A stretch of 64,000 bases of DNA from Phymorhynchus buccinoides (GCA_017654935.2 CM065704.1:20313153-20377152), one strand, 5' to 3'. Shown: positions 25,900 through 37,700, counted from the first letter of the stretch. Program-made: numbers and translations. The notes: a model not told the origin generated them from the letters alone.

Positions 25900-26740
25900 G
25901 CCAGGATAGATCTAGGTTTTCAGTAAGCAAAAAAAGGGGGGCAGAATTGTCAGCTGGTTGACTGTGGGCAAGAAGCCTAGAAGAGCGTGCATTATCAGAT
26001 AATGATTATCTAGATCTAAACCTTTTTTCCAGTTCAATCCGTTGAAGTCATTGCCTACTCTATCAATGTACCCATTCTACATTATACACAAGCACAATCG
26101 TAATACAATTACTCACATCTATAATCGATTGGAATAAAAACTGCGTCACATAATGAATTCATTCGGGAAAAGTGATGATACGCACTTTGCTCTGAACGCG
26201 AAGCGCCATTGTGGATTACCGCTGTCTTACTTTCGTTCTTACATTCGAACAATGATTGGTTAAAATAAAATCGATGTGTAATGAAATAATAGTAACATGT
26301 TGATTTTACAAAGTTAAAGGTACAAGAAGCAGAATGTGTGGTAATTGAAGATACGCGTGCACTAAGTTTATTTTTTACAACTAGATTTGTTGAAGAAGCA
26401 TTAACTGCGGGCTTCTCTTTCGTTGACGGAGCTGCATTTATACCATATTTTAAAATACTAAATAAACAATGAAAGATTGAAAAATTTTGATGTCCCTACC
26501 TCAGGAAGTGTTAAGTAAACTCTTCTGAGTCTGATCATACTATTCTTTAATCTGTACATATTTTTTGAACGATTCACCCGTTTTTGTGACTTCTCATCTT
26601 GGGTTCTTTCTTCTTTCCTGTAGAGCAACCACAGTCACTTCTGACTATTCTGTCGCTGTAACTTTAGGGAAATCTGCGGAAATGCACACTGAGGTACTAC
26701 TGAGAAGAAGAAAAAAGTTGACAGTAGAAGAAGAAGACAG
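25900..26740. other. Intergenic DNA, no feature seen
   Basis: AT-rich sequence with only short ORFs and no recognised repeat. It leads into the hairpin-rich block, whose start is marked by GAAGAAGAAGACAG. Confidence 0.5.
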
Positions 26741-27105
26741 AAAGCCTGGCCCAGCCAGCCAGGTTCCGCTAATCGGCCCCTAACGTGATGCCGCGCCAAG
26801 CGAGAGAATGACCCAGTCTGAGAGCCAGAGGGCGACAAAACACGGCTGACTCTGAGGGTGAGGAAAACACCTAAAGGGAGTTGATAGCCGGAAAGCAGGA
26901 TTGAGGGCACGAGGGACCGAACGTACGCTTAGAAGCGTACTGACCGGCCTAGAGATCTTGATATCTCGAGACAAAAAAGAACCCTCTTTGACGTTACTGG
27001 CCGGGCTCGGGTTGGTACAGAGGTGGGCCGAATACGGCCTATAGCTCTTGAGAAGCGAGGAAAAACGCTTCATAGTAGCTAAAAAAACTTCCGCTAGTTG
27101 GCCGT

Positions 27106-27110
27106 AAAAA
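27106..27110 (-). terminator. Pol III T5 terminator of the 5S gene
   Basis: Five T residues on the minus strand begin four to five bases after the 3' end of the 5S gene. Confidence 0.7.
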
Positions 27111-27114
27111 CAAT

Positions 27115-27232
27115 GCCAACAGCACCTGGTGTTCCCAGGCGGTCACCCATCCAAGAACTGAACAGGCCCGACTTTGCTTAACTTCGGTGATCAGGCGAGA
27201 ACCGGGGTTTTCAACGTGGTATGGACGTTGGC
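27115..27232 (-). rRNA. 5S ribosomal RNA gene (or close variant)
   Basis: On the minus strand the sequence starts GCCAACGTCCATACCACGTT and runs through GATCACCGAAGTTAAGCAAA and TTGGATGGGTGACCGCC to CACCAGGTGCTGTTGGC. This is the complete 5S order, including the internal control region (box A near AAGTTAAGCAAAGTC, box C near GATGGGTGACC). Helix I pairs GCCAAC with GTTGGC; the common animal form is GCCTAC/GTAGGC, so the fourth pair is swapped but kept. Length is about 118 nt. A T5 run, the usual Pol III terminator, follows at 27110-27106. A few changes from typical metazoan 5S (CCTGTTCAGTTCTTGG) leave open whether it is a functional variant or a young pseudogene. Only one copy is present in this window. 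Confidence 0.85.
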
Positions 27233-27968
27233 TGTCGAAGATTCAAAAAGAGTGGAATACCCGTGAAAGGTACTCAAACAGAGCACTCGTCAGTATAACA
27301 AACTGCTGATCCCAATAAAACTGGGAAGATACGGTTGAAGTCACCGTATAATCAAAAACAGTAACGTTGCACAAAGCAAAGTGGTAGGGCAAAATAACCT
27401 CCACCCAAAGAGGGGAGGTGACTTGGAATTGAGCAAACGGGGAACTAAACGAAAGTTCCGTTGCCTTCCAACCCGAAAAAATATGGAACCAGCTGGCTGG
27501 GTCAGGTAACGCACTGTACCTCAAACGGGAAAATTAGGGCTGAATTTGCCCTAACAAATACTGGGTAGACCAGGCACAAAGGTGTTTCTGCATCAGAGAC
27601 CAGTGTACGCTCGTAGCAAGAGTAAAATAACTCTAGTGGTGAGGAGAAACGACACCGTACAGAAACATCGTTCTGGGAGACAAAAGAAGAAGGCTGATGC
27701 TGACGTAGCAGCCGGCAGAAACAGCAACATAGTCCCTAACGCATGACGTCACACTAAGCAGATGACGAGGGAGAACTCCCTACTGCGAACAACAACCGAC
27801 CAAAGAAGGATCGTTGTAGAATATCCAAGTGAAGACAAGGAAAACCGTGGAAAAAACAATTTTGACGGGCCAGAGAAGAAAAGATAGAAGTCTTCTTCTT
27901 CTTCTTCTTCTTCTGACTGTACGTGGCACAATCAAAATATGATTATAATGCCACGGAACCGCAAGATA

Positions 27969-28154
27969 GGCAAAAGGAGATCGAAGGGTAAAACACTCAA
28001 AGATCAAGTTCGTCGGACAGATCTAGCTGACAAACAGCCTAGGTTCGAAGAAGGAACCGCAAGGATAAGCCTGTTTTCACGGAGACAAAAGGCGATCCAA
28101 AGGCTAAACACCCAAAGATCAAGTCCGTCGAACAGGTTTAGCCGTAACAAACAG
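27969..28154. repeat. Imperfect direct duplication, offset 115 bp
   Basis: AAAGATCAAGTTCGTCGGACAG at 27999 and its counterpart with three changes at 28114 sit in matching surroundings (AGATCGAAGGGTAAAACAC versus CGATCCAAAGGCTAAACAC, both ending ACAAACAG). Confidence 0.65.
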
Positions 28155-29884
28155 AAAAGGCAAAGATCACTTTGAACTAAGTGATTGCCGAACATATCCA
28201 GCCTGAAAAGGGCCGGAGAAAGACGGAGAAATCGATTGATTTGACCGCAAATAAGAGGCACCTGGATAAACAACTCTGGGTTGTAACCAGGTGAGGGTGG
28301 AAAGTGGAATCAAATCCATGTCCACCGCAAAAAGACGCCACGGAAAACAAACGAAAGCGTGGAAGGGCTAAAAGCCAGAGCGGTTCTTGAAAGAACCGGA
28401 ACGGCACCTGCCGGTCCGTTGCCCAACCCGGTGAAATGGATTGGAGAAAGTGATCAATCCTAGGGCCAGTGTTTGAAAAAACTCGGACCAAGGAGATCTG
28501 AGAAGGTTGTGTGAACAGAGATAAATCTCTTGGTTTGAAAACCAACAATCTTCCTGTGGCCCAAACAAGAAGAGCCACGGTTGGACCGGTAAAACCCCAA
28601 AATGTCGAAGCGAAAAGGGGGGGTCAACGTCTCCAGAAAAGGAGGCTTGTCGGTAGGAGAGATGATAACATTCAACTCCAATTACGGAAGCGCTTGACGG
28701 ACAAAAAGAGCCCTGACAGAACCCTATGATCAGAGACAGAGCCCTGATCTCAGCCGGTTGGGTCATAGCCCAACGGCGAGCCAACGATCAAGAGAAGGAC
28801 GGGTTGAAGTTGTGGATCACAATTTGTGAAACAACAACTAGATCAATCAACAGCCAGAGTACTACCGTAGAACGGTATACTGCCGTGAATAGGACTAACG
28901 TCCTGTGGGCCGCCGTCCAGAGATCGAAAATCATGACAAACGTGGAGAGGACTCCAACCGTTGGCCAACAACTGTGCCGAGGTCCACCGTCCGTGTGCCG
29001 CATCTAGCACCCACGGCATGGCTGGAAGGTGCAAGGGTGGGCCCAGCCAACCACCGAGAGCACCCAAAGCAGGCGGAGGCTGAGAAAGCTAACCGCGTCA
29101 TGACCAGAATCACTGATCGCCCGCAGTAGCTTTTGTCCCGAAGAGTACCGCCTAGCAGCCGGTTTAACCGGAGTAGGACATAAAGTACATGGAGACTCAT
29201 CCTCTGAAACAGCCGACTGAGTGGTTGAAAGTAGGACACTCTTCAACGGAACCAAAGGTGTCCGTGGCTAGAGCCAAAGAGGTGGGCTGCCGTCGCCAGA
29301 ACGTCGGGCAACCGGGAACCGTGGTTCATGGAAGGGACCGGGCCAATAAATCGGCCAGTGTGTCCACCATCCAATGGACGGTAAGGGGCAAACCATGATG
29401 TCCCCCATCCTACGGACGGGCTGAAGAACCGCTACCGTATCCATCGTTCGACGGACGGTACGGGCAACCGACATCAGGCCCTCGGGCCGACGGGCCACGG
29501 AGGTGGTTACCGCCGTGGGCACCCCCCATCGGGCCACGGACCGTAGCGGACGGTGACGGAACCACCGGTCCACGGACCACGCGGTCCATAGCGGATGGTG
29601 ATAGAGACCGGAGCTGTCTGACCGCATGGTCCGACGGAAGACGGAGCCGTGGGTCCCAGGCCCACGCCGGCCGGTGGTAGGCCTGTGCGGACGGCTGGCC
29701 GTAGCCCGTAGCCGTAGAGCCGTGAAAGGCATTGACCGGTGCTGTAACCGTCTGTACGGTCACTGGGAAAACTCATCCGCCCAACCGCCAGGTTTCGCAC
29801 CCACGCGGGGGGGAGAGAGCCCAACAGTCAACCGAGACGGTCAACCATGCGCAAAGCGACTTAATCCAACGACGAGAAGAGTCC

Positions 29885-30245
29885 GGGCTTATGGATTGCG
29901 GAGTGGTTGCCAGTGTTCCCCGGTTTTCTAACCGAGAACACCTTCACCCTCTCTCTGACCTTCACCCTCTCACCATCAGAGAGGGTTCCTGAAGGTAAAG
30001 GCGAGTCCCCGAGCGCGGTCCTTGCACTCAGGCGGTCAACCACTGCCTGGATGCCCTGTCCCCCACTGCTGGGAACTGAAGAAGGGGCATCCGGCCTTCC
30101 GGGCTTACAGATTGCCGGGATGGTTGCCAGTGTTCCCCGGGCTCCAGCCCGAGAACACCTTCGCCCTCTCTCTGAGGAAAGGACCCACAGGTCAGGCGAG
30201 TCCCCGAGCGCAGTCCATGCACTCGGGGGGTCAACCACAAGCACA
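29885..30245. repeat. Tandem duplication of about 217 bp with a covarying hairpin
   Basis: Two units share TGGTTGCCAGTGTTCCCC, then GAGAACACCTTC, then GGCGAGTCCCCGAGCGC, then GTCAACCAC. In the first, 29921-29925 (CGGTT) pairs with 29930-29934 (AACCG). In the second, CGGGC at 30138-30142 pairs with GCCCG at 30147-30151. Two base pairs differ but stay paired, while the outer GTTC/GAAC arms are unchanged. This suggests selection on a structure in RNA or DNA. Confidence 0.7.
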
Positions 30246-30834
30246 GGCTGCAAGATGTCCGGAGGAGCGGATGAAAACATCCGTGCAAAGCTGGAGGTCC
30301 CCGGACTCCCGACCATAGGAGGCCCTGCCCAGGCAGAGCATGTGTGGGAAACAAAACAACCCCAGACCCCCGGGACGATAATTCAGATACAGACTCAACA
30401 TGAGGCTGAGTGGAAAAATATTCAGCGGACAAAACGAAAGCAGCTGATTATAAAGAGAGACTTAAAAAGTCCAGAAAGGAATCCATCCACAATTGGGTAA
30501 TAAACGAGAATGGATAATATTGGAGACGCTGATTAGATCGTCTCATCGTATGTTTAATTCTTGAGAAATAAGTGGTATGGAAATGAACCACTTAATCAAT
30601 AGTAAGAAAATCAGATTGCTTTTCAACACTACTTGTAAGTGTAAACAGTTGAATTTTTGAAAGAATTGAGAAAGATTTCCAGACTTTGATCTGGATAATT
30701 CTTGAGACTAACGTGGTCTGGGAACAGACCATCGAAAGAAAAATAAAACTAACGGCAGCGAAAGAAGAAAATAAAATTTCCTATAGAGGGGCCGTAGTAC
30801 AAAACGATAGGGAAGACCTAACGATGAACACATA

Positions 30835-30862
30835 CTAGTGCGCGCGCGCGCGCACATGTGCA
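30835..30862. repeat. (CG)n tract
   Basis: GTGCGCGCGCGCGCGCACATGTGCAC is alternating purine-pyrimidine and partly palindromic. Confidence 0.8.
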
Positions 30863-31261
30863 CCAGTTGAATAGTCAAAACATTCCCAACATAACAATTG
30901 CAGAGAGTGAGAAGCTCTAAATGAGCGAAAATGACTATCACGATCCGATGCAAAGGATAGTGAGAGAGATAATGGAACAAACCCACCAAAAACCGATCAA
31001 ATAATAAATAAATGGAGAGCTAGGAAGCCCAGGTCTTGTCAAAGATGGCGCTGGGAAAACAGAATGAAGAAGGTAGACGCTCATTGGCCTAGCCACTGTT
31101 GACCGGAAGGGGGCATAACTCTCCAGCCATATCCGGTTAGAGGTCAAGGCCATGAGCTACTTTCGTTTTTCTATATGTTAGGTCGCGTTAGGCGAATGCA
31201 ATTGTTTCAGGTGTTGGTACAGTATGGTTAAAGTAGATTGAGTTTTTATAACTCCCAACTT

Positions 31262-31438
31262 TCATTTCGACAAAACGGTGGTTCAAAATCGGGCGCCGTT
31301 TTGTCTATAGACAAAACGGCGGATTGCTGAACCGCCGTTTTGTGCAAATCATAATAGAAAATTTGGACAAAACGGCTGATCTAACCCCGCCGTTTTGTCT
31401 ATAGACAAAACGGCGGAATTTGGACAAAACGGCGGTTA
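31262..31438. repeat. Palindrome cluster, word GACAAAACGGCGG
   Basis: The word occurs about eight times in alternating orientation. Two perfect or near-perfect palindromes with TATA centres (CGTTTTGTCTATAGACAAAACG) lie near 31310 and 31402. The design is like the ends of the 15.2 and 61.4 kb elements. No outer target duplication was identified. Confidence 0.75.
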
Positions 31439-31872
31439 ACAGAACCACTCAGGAACAAGGCTCTCATACGGCTGAAAAGCACGAACTGCCATCGATATTT
31501 TGGTATATTTTTTTAACTGTTCACAAAATTTACACATTTACATTGGTGTTACTTGAGCAGTGCGCCTCTTCTTCTTCTCCTTAGGCAGCCAACTTCATCA
31601 CGTTGAAGATTCTGCTGCACTTTAGGGGGTAGTACGAAACAGAAAGAAAATAACAGCAAAAGATGGAGTAGAAAGTGAACTGATGAGATATTATGGGGAG
31701 AAGATAGAGCCCAAGTTAGACAGGGATATTATTTAAGTATTTTTAGATACTCTGTTTTCCATGTGGAATGATATTTATGAGATTCAAAATTTAAGGAAGT
31801 TAGTCAGATATTGAAGATTTAATTTATAAATAAAAGGGGGAGGGGGGGGATAGAGGGGAAAGACGAGTTAAC

Positions 31873-32068
31873 AGTCAATCACGACCGTTAAATGCCCCTG
31901 TCTAGCCGGAGACACCCGGGCCCCGCATGATGCATGCAGAGTGTTTCATGCACGACCGTTAAGTCCCCCCGGATCAGCCGCGGAAACTCGGGCCCCACAT
32001 GATGCATGCAAAGGAGTATATGGGACATGCACGACCATAAGGCCGCACGTGTTGCATGCAGAGGACTA
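31873..32068. repeat. Tandem repeat, three units of about 75-80 bp
   Basis: Units contain CACGACCGTTAA, CTCGGGCCCC and CATGATGCATGCA in order. The third is shortened (CACGACCATAAGGCCGCAC, GTTGCATGCAGAG). Confidence 0.7.
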
Positions 32069-32224
32069 CAGATCTTTCGCAGTTTATAGGCAAGACCAAT
32101 ACGGCTACCGTAGCGGCCCCCGGGGTCGAACCCCGACCGGCACAGCTCCTGCCCTTCATTTTCTACTACTTTGATGTATGACCCCTAGTTCCCTAATTTA
32201 ATGTGAGGTTGGGGCAAGGGGGGG

Positions 32225-32640
32225 AGGGGACTGAGACAGGGTGGTTTGGTGGAGGTGTTTATGGAGGGCTGTTTTGAATGCCTCCAATGACTGATTGGAG
32301 GCAACTTGCTCGGGGAGACTGTTCCACTGAGGGATAGTGCAGGGAAAGAAGGTGGATTTTATGTACTGAGTTCTATGACTAGGGATGTCATATGATGCTG
32401 AGTGAGATCGACGGACATTTTTCTTCTGCAGAGAGTTTGTAGGAAGGTGCTTAGAGTTGCTAGTGAGAAGTCATATGTGAAATTTGTAGAAAGTAGTGAG
32501 GCGGGCTTCAGTTCGTCGGGTCTGTAGAAGAGGCCATTTTATGTTTTTGGTGAGGTCTGCTGATTTTGTAGATAGATGGTAGTCTCGGGCCACCAGGCTT
32601 GCACCTCTATGGTTTGATACCTAGTCGTTGATCACAGGTT
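32225..32640 (-). pseudogene. C-terminal relic of a LINE reverse transcriptase ORF
   Basis: Minus-strand translation gives SLVARDYHLSTKSADLTKNI and WPLLQTRRTEARLTTFYKF, then a stop. RTQYIKSTFFPCTIPQWNSL and EAFKTALHKHL follow in the same region. These are typical of the segment after the reverse transcriptase domain of Jockey/CR1-like LINEs. The upstream domains are absent, replaced by the palindrome cluster at 32650-32904. Confidence 0.65.
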
Positions 32641-32649
32641 GAGAATCAC

Positions 32650-32904
32650 TCAGGAACAATTATATGTAATGTATGTAATGTTGAGAGACGCCCCTCTTTC
32701 GAATATTGTCTACTTTCTACACTTTTGGCCGTGTAATGTTGACGGGCTCCATTTGAGCCCGTGCAATGTATACATTCTACAACAAAACCCATAGAAAGTA
32801 TACCGACGTCAACTTTCTACAAAAATCCCATAGAATGTACACATTCTACATTATAGGCTGTGGAATGTATACATTCTACGCGGGTCAACATTCTATACGA
32901 CATA
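32650..32904. repeat. Right-end palindrome cluster, word GTAGAATGTATACATTCTAC
   Basis: The cluster contains TAGAATGTACACATTCTA, TGGAATGTATACATTCTACG and several half words (ACAATGTATACATTC-like and AACTTTCTAC-like). A separate GACGGGCTCCATTTGAGCCCGT inverted pair lies near 32740. The outermost 37 bp are the right terminal inverted repeat of the 14.6 kb insertion. Confidence 0.7.
32868..32904. repeat. Right terminal inverted repeat of the 14.6 kb insertion
   Basis: Its reverse complement is TATGTCGTATAGAATGTTG followed by ACCCGCGTAGAATGTATA. It is flanked outside by TATA at 32905-32908 and then LINE coding sequence. Confidence 0.75.
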
Positions 32905-32908
32905 TATA

Positions 32909-33935
32909 AAGATGGAAATTTGTTCTTCATTTTTTGCCGGTTTTGCCTTGTTGTTATGTACATGCACTTTGTTTTGTTTGTATTTAAGAACATGTGATTT
33001 AATTCAGTCAAGGTGACTATATTTTGAATACTATTTTGAAGTTTACATCCTAGTTTTTCGGCATCAGAATCACTGGAGTGATCAGACCTTGACTGAATGT
33101 CTGCAAACATTTCACATTTACTTGAAATAGAACAGGGTAAATCATTCACATAAAGAGAAAATAAGAGAGGGCCTAGCACAGAGCCTTCAGGTACTCCATG
33201 CTTGACTGGCAATCGTGCAGAAACTGTATTGTTTATAACCACTGACTGTACTCGATCACTCAAAAAGGATGACATCAGATTTTTAAATTCTGGAGTTAGC
33301 TTGTAAAGTTCTAGTTTTTGTAGCAACAGAGAATGGTTAATCACATCAAACGCTTTTTCAAAATCTATGAAGAGAATACCGTTACATTTATTGTCGCTTA
33401 CATCACAAAGAAGGCTATCAATAAGCTGTATCAGTGCGGCATGGCAAGAATGTTTTTTACGGAAGCCAGACTGGTCGCCATGTAGAAAGTCATTTTTATC
33501 AAGGTAAGAATACAAGGACACTTGAAGGTGTTATTCGATAGGTTTTGATATGGCTGACAAAATAGCAATGGGTCTGTAATTTGAGGGATTAGATTTTAAA
33601 CCACATTTATGAAGAGGGGTAACTTTAGCTTGTTTGAAATGAATAGGAAAACATTGCTTATCAATACACAAATTATACAAATACGTTAGCGAATCTGAAA
33701 TAATAGGACATGCAACTTTTAATATATTAGTATCTAAGCCATCTAAATCACAGGTTCCAGATCGCTTTAAAGAAGAAAGGCTTTTACTAACATCGAAAAC
33801 AGTCATTGGCTGAAGCACAAAAGGATAATGAAAGTCTTTTGAGTCAATGTAGTATTTTAAAGTGCCAAGATCATTTTCAGTGGACCTGTCATGTTTTATA
33901 ACGTTTTCTTTTATGCTTGCAAAGTGGTCATTCAA
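32909..33935 (-). pseudogene. 5' half of the split LINE reverse transcriptase gene
   Basis: One minus frame carries VFDVSKSLSSLKRSGTCDLDG, NPSNYRPIAILSAISKPIE, a TAA stop at 33531-33533, then SGFRKKHSCHAALIQLIDS, ILFIDFEKAFDVINHSLLL and KHGVPEGSVLGPLLFSLYVN. The palm motif reads MFADIQS, so the second catalytic Asp is lost. It ends at KFPSLY where the TATA and inverted repeat begin. Its continuation lies at 17728-18301. The 5' part (endonuclease) is missing. Confidence 0.8.
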
Positions 33936-33941
33936 ATATTA

Positions 33942-34090
33942 ACGGGAATAGTGCCATGTGTTTCAGAGTAGAATGATAATCTATTTAAGATAATTAGCTC
34001 CATTAAGTTGCAGACATGAGATGTGAGAGCTATGGGTCTATAACTATTCACATATGACCTTGCTTTATAAACTGAAGTTTTATTTTCAAA
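33942..34090 (-). pseudogene. Short reverse transcriptase fragment from a different LINE
   Basis: Minus-strand translation gives VNSYRPIALTSHVCNLMELI and ILNRLSFYSETHGTIPV. This is the first fingers motif (SYRPIALTSH) seen in Jockey-type LINEs. Only about 50 codons remain, abutting the 5' edge of the neighbouring relic. Confidence 0.6.
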
Positions 34091-34297
34091 TCAACAAACA
34101 ACAACTATGACATAACTGAGCAACAACAAGCAGAGCTTATGGCGTGCTCAGTTCAAAACGAATTACACAGTATAAACATTGGCGGAATTTTACCAGGAAA
34201 TACAAGCAATACATTTTTGAAAAGAAAGTCACAACAAACCAAACGAACAATGGACATAGCAATAGACAAAAGAAGTAGAATCGACACAAAAATGATA

Positions 34298-34504
<207 letters not shown>

Positions 34505-34705
34505 CACCTCACACCACTCTGCAGACCAGAACTCCAACCCCACGTCGCAATAAAACGAAATAGGACACGATGATGACATTAGGATTACATGAAATGACGC
34601 CAAGATGAAAACAGAGATACACCAAAACTAACTGAGTTAAAATATTAGGTGAGAATATGAACTGGTAAGGATGCAAGAGCTGGAAAGGAAGCAGGGGTTT
34701 GAATT

Positions 34706-37700
34706 TTATAGCCTTTTACTTAGCTCTATAAACTGCTGCACGGTTTTGAATATTTGTTCGTTTTCTGACACTGATAAACTTTGATCGCCAAAGAGTAGGG
34801 TGTAGGTGTTAGTGATGCATGGGTTAAGTGTTGAGATCGTGTTTATTCTTTCAGCAGCATAATGTCTACACTGCATCAGATAATGTTCAGCATCTTCCGT
34901 ATTGTGGCCACATGCACATTTGGGGTTATTTAATAAGTGTCTGTTGTACAAGTCACCGTTAATATTGCTCATTCCTAAACGTAGTCTACAATGGTTAACT
35001 TGATTCTGTCTGGATCCTACATAATAGTAAGGGGGGACTGTGACATCTGTAAGAGATAAATAACGTTTGAACTGACTAATAGAATCAATTGTTTTAATAG
35101 TATCTGGAAGATTATTCCATAAGTTTGTAGTGGTAGGGAGAAAGGAATTTTTATGTAGTTCGGTTTTGGATCGTGGTACTATTCTATCTAATGGTCGGCG
35201 TCTATGGTAGGGGTTTTCCTCGGATACTAAGGAAGGGAGAAGATCTTGTAAATATTGAGGGCATTTGCCATTGACTATTTTGTGAAACTGAATCAATTTG
35301 TGTCTTCTTCGTCTTTCTTTTAATGAGCAAAAGCCTGATTCTTTATACAGTTTCGCATGGCTAGTTCCCCTTACTCCTCCTGTAATGATACGGAGCGCTT
35401 CCAAATGTAAAGTTTCTAGTGAATTTGCTTGTGTGTCTGTACAGTTGTCCCATAAAATATCTGCATAGTCAAAATTTGGTAGAACAAAAGATTTATACAT
35501 AGTTTCTAGAGCTTTACGGCTTAGTCTATATTTGTAGTTTCTGAGACAAGCAATCAACATGTTTACTTTATTAGCTAAAGTTCGAATATGCTCATCCCAT
35601 CTACAGTTATCCTGAAAAACTACTCCCAAATGTTTGTGAGATGTTGATGGTTCTAAAGTCTGCTGTCCAAAAGTTAGAGGTGTGAGTTGATTGTGTTCAC
35701 GAGTAGTGTTGAGCAGTTTTGTTTTCTCTTCATTGAATTTGATTTTCCATAGTTTGGCCCATTGTGCAATTTTACGAAGATCTGAATTGAGGAGTTCTAC
35801 TCTGACAATTGGGTCATTAAGAGCAAGAGATAAACTGGTGTCATCAGCAAACAGTTTGATGATTGATTCAATGTCAGTGATGATGTCGTTAATATACAAT
35901 AAAAATAACAGGGGGCCTAGGACAGAACCCTGGGGAACACCTGCCGGAATTCTTTTTGATTCAGACTTTTCACCTTTAATGACTACAGATTGTTGTCGGT
36001 TATGAAGATAATCGCGAAAAAAATTAAGTAACTTCCCTCTGATACCCGCAGCCTCCAGCTTGTACAGAAGTCCTTTGTGCCAGACGCGATCAAACGCTTT
36101 AGATATGTCAAAATAAATAGTTTGTGTTGCTAAACTGCAATCAAATGAAGAACAGAGGTGATTGTATGTAGCTAAGAGCTGGTTCACTGTAGAATCACCT
36201 GGTGTAAAACCTGATTGGGATGGGGTAATTATGTTGTATGTCTTAAAAAATGTGTACACATGCTTGTGCACACACCTTTCGAGTACTTTGCCTAGACAGC
36301 TAAGAAGTGAAATTGGACGATAATTGTTGCATAGTTCTTTAGGTCCTTTTTTGTAGATAGGGGAAATGTGTGCGATTTTCCATAAGGATGGGAATTTACT
36401 TTCATTTAGGCATCGATTGAATAACTGAGTAAGAGGATTGACTATAACATAAAGCGCATGCATCAGAAGCTTGTTGTGTATGAGATCTGGGCCAGTAGCT
36501 TTAGTTTTGTCTAAATTTTTAATAACAGATACAACGTCTTCCTCAGTAAGTACTAATTCATTGGTTTCATGAATAGCAAATGGTATTTGTGGCAATTCAT
36601 CATCATCATTGTCTAAAGTGGCTTGTTCAATGAAAAAGTTATTCAATACATTTGCTTTATCTTTGTTAGAATAGTATAGGGTATCATTTGAGAGTAAGGG
36701 GGGTATCTCTTCACTGTTAATGCCTTTTTTGTTAAAAAAGGATTTTACTAGCTTCCACCAGTCCTTGTGACCAAAATGTTGGGGATCTGATGCCTTTTCA
36801 TCAATATCAGTATAGAACTCGGACTGCCGTTCTCTCTCTTTAGTTGTGACATAGTTACGAAATTTTCTAAAGTTTTGCCAATCTTCGGGATCGTTTGTTT
36901 GTTTTGCTATAGCATGGATGCACTTACGTTCCTCTATCAATAAGCGAATATTATCAGTTAACCAAGGTACATCATTTGGGTAAACAGTTATAATTTTAGT
37001 AGGCATGCACTGTTTAGCTAGGGTCATGAATGTCTCTGTGAAAAGTTCAGTAGTATCGTCAATAGTTTCTATACTTAAAATATGTTCCCAATTGACGAGA
37101 TGTAATAATCGGCAAAATTCTTCTATATTCAGCTTGTTATAATTGAAGATAGTTCTCTTGAAGCTAGTATTGTTTTTAACTGCATGTTTCAAGTGTAGGC
37201 ACGGAATACTGTGATCGCTGAAGGCTGCGGGCAAGACCTGAGTTGATTCAATAAGTTCGGGTGATTGGGTAATAATCGGATCTAAGCAAGTAGAACTTGT
37301 GTCAGTGATTCGGGTTGGCTCTTTTACTAACTGGTGAAGACTATACAACTGCAAAATGCCTGTTAGGTGAGGAGAAGGGTTGTTGAGGAAGTCTGAATTA
37401 AAATCACCCAAGACAATAAATGGCAATGATGTACTATTTACTTTTCTTAGATTATCACTTATGAGGTCCCAATAGCGAACCAGCGCATTGGGGGGACGGT
37501 AAAAAGAACCAATCAAGATGCTCTTTTGATTTAATTTAGTTTCTATCCATACGGCTTCTAATTCTGCAACTTGGAGGTCAGGGCGAGGTTTGCAGTACAA
37601 AGAATTACGGACATAAATGGCGACTCCTCCATGATGGTCAAGGGGTCGATCGCGCCTGACAGGGGGATGGAAATTGTGTATGCATATCAGATCATTGGAT

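Larger units (their letters stand above)
26745..30730. other. Unclassified 4 kb block tiled with short perfect hairpins
   Basis: No ORF above 154 codons and no recognisable protein. Perfect stems with small loops occur throughout. Stem arms include 26745-26750/26758-26763, 26923-26930/26933-26940 (GTACGCTT/AAGCGTAC), 27052-27057/27066-27071, 27329-27335/27343-27349, 27441-27446/27454-27459, 27534-27540/27548-27554, 27768-27773/27776-27781, 28166-28172/28179-28185, 28259-28265/28287-28293 with a nested 5-bp stem, 28381-28388/28391-28398, 28530-28536/28539-28545, 28728-28733/28744-28749, 28863-28868/28872-28877, 29159-29164/29166-29171, 29567-29571/29574-29578, 29747-29751/29756-29760, 30570-30576/30587-30593 and 30715-30720/30725-30730 (GGAA loop). 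GC content rises strongly in 28900-30300. A 5S rRNA gene lies inside on the minus strand. Nature unknown: structured RNA, an element made by repeated snap-back copying, or 5S spacer DNA. Confidence 0.7.

Noticed and set aside
27115..27232. 5S-derived SINE (SINE3 type) instead of a 5S gene
   Set aside because: The sequence ends at the 5S boundary with a T5 terminator and an intact helix I. No SINE body or tail follows on the minus strand.
28177..28578. 133-codon minus-strand ORF in the hairpin block, and a 154-codon ORF at 29268-29732
   Set aside because: Composition follows local base content, no domain is seen, and overlapping frames are similarly long in this GC-rich region.
32100..32165. 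tRNA gene or SINE head around GGGGTCGAACCCCGACC
   Set aside because: Only a T-arm-like palindrome is present, with a five-base loop. No box A, acceptor or anticodon arm could be fitted.
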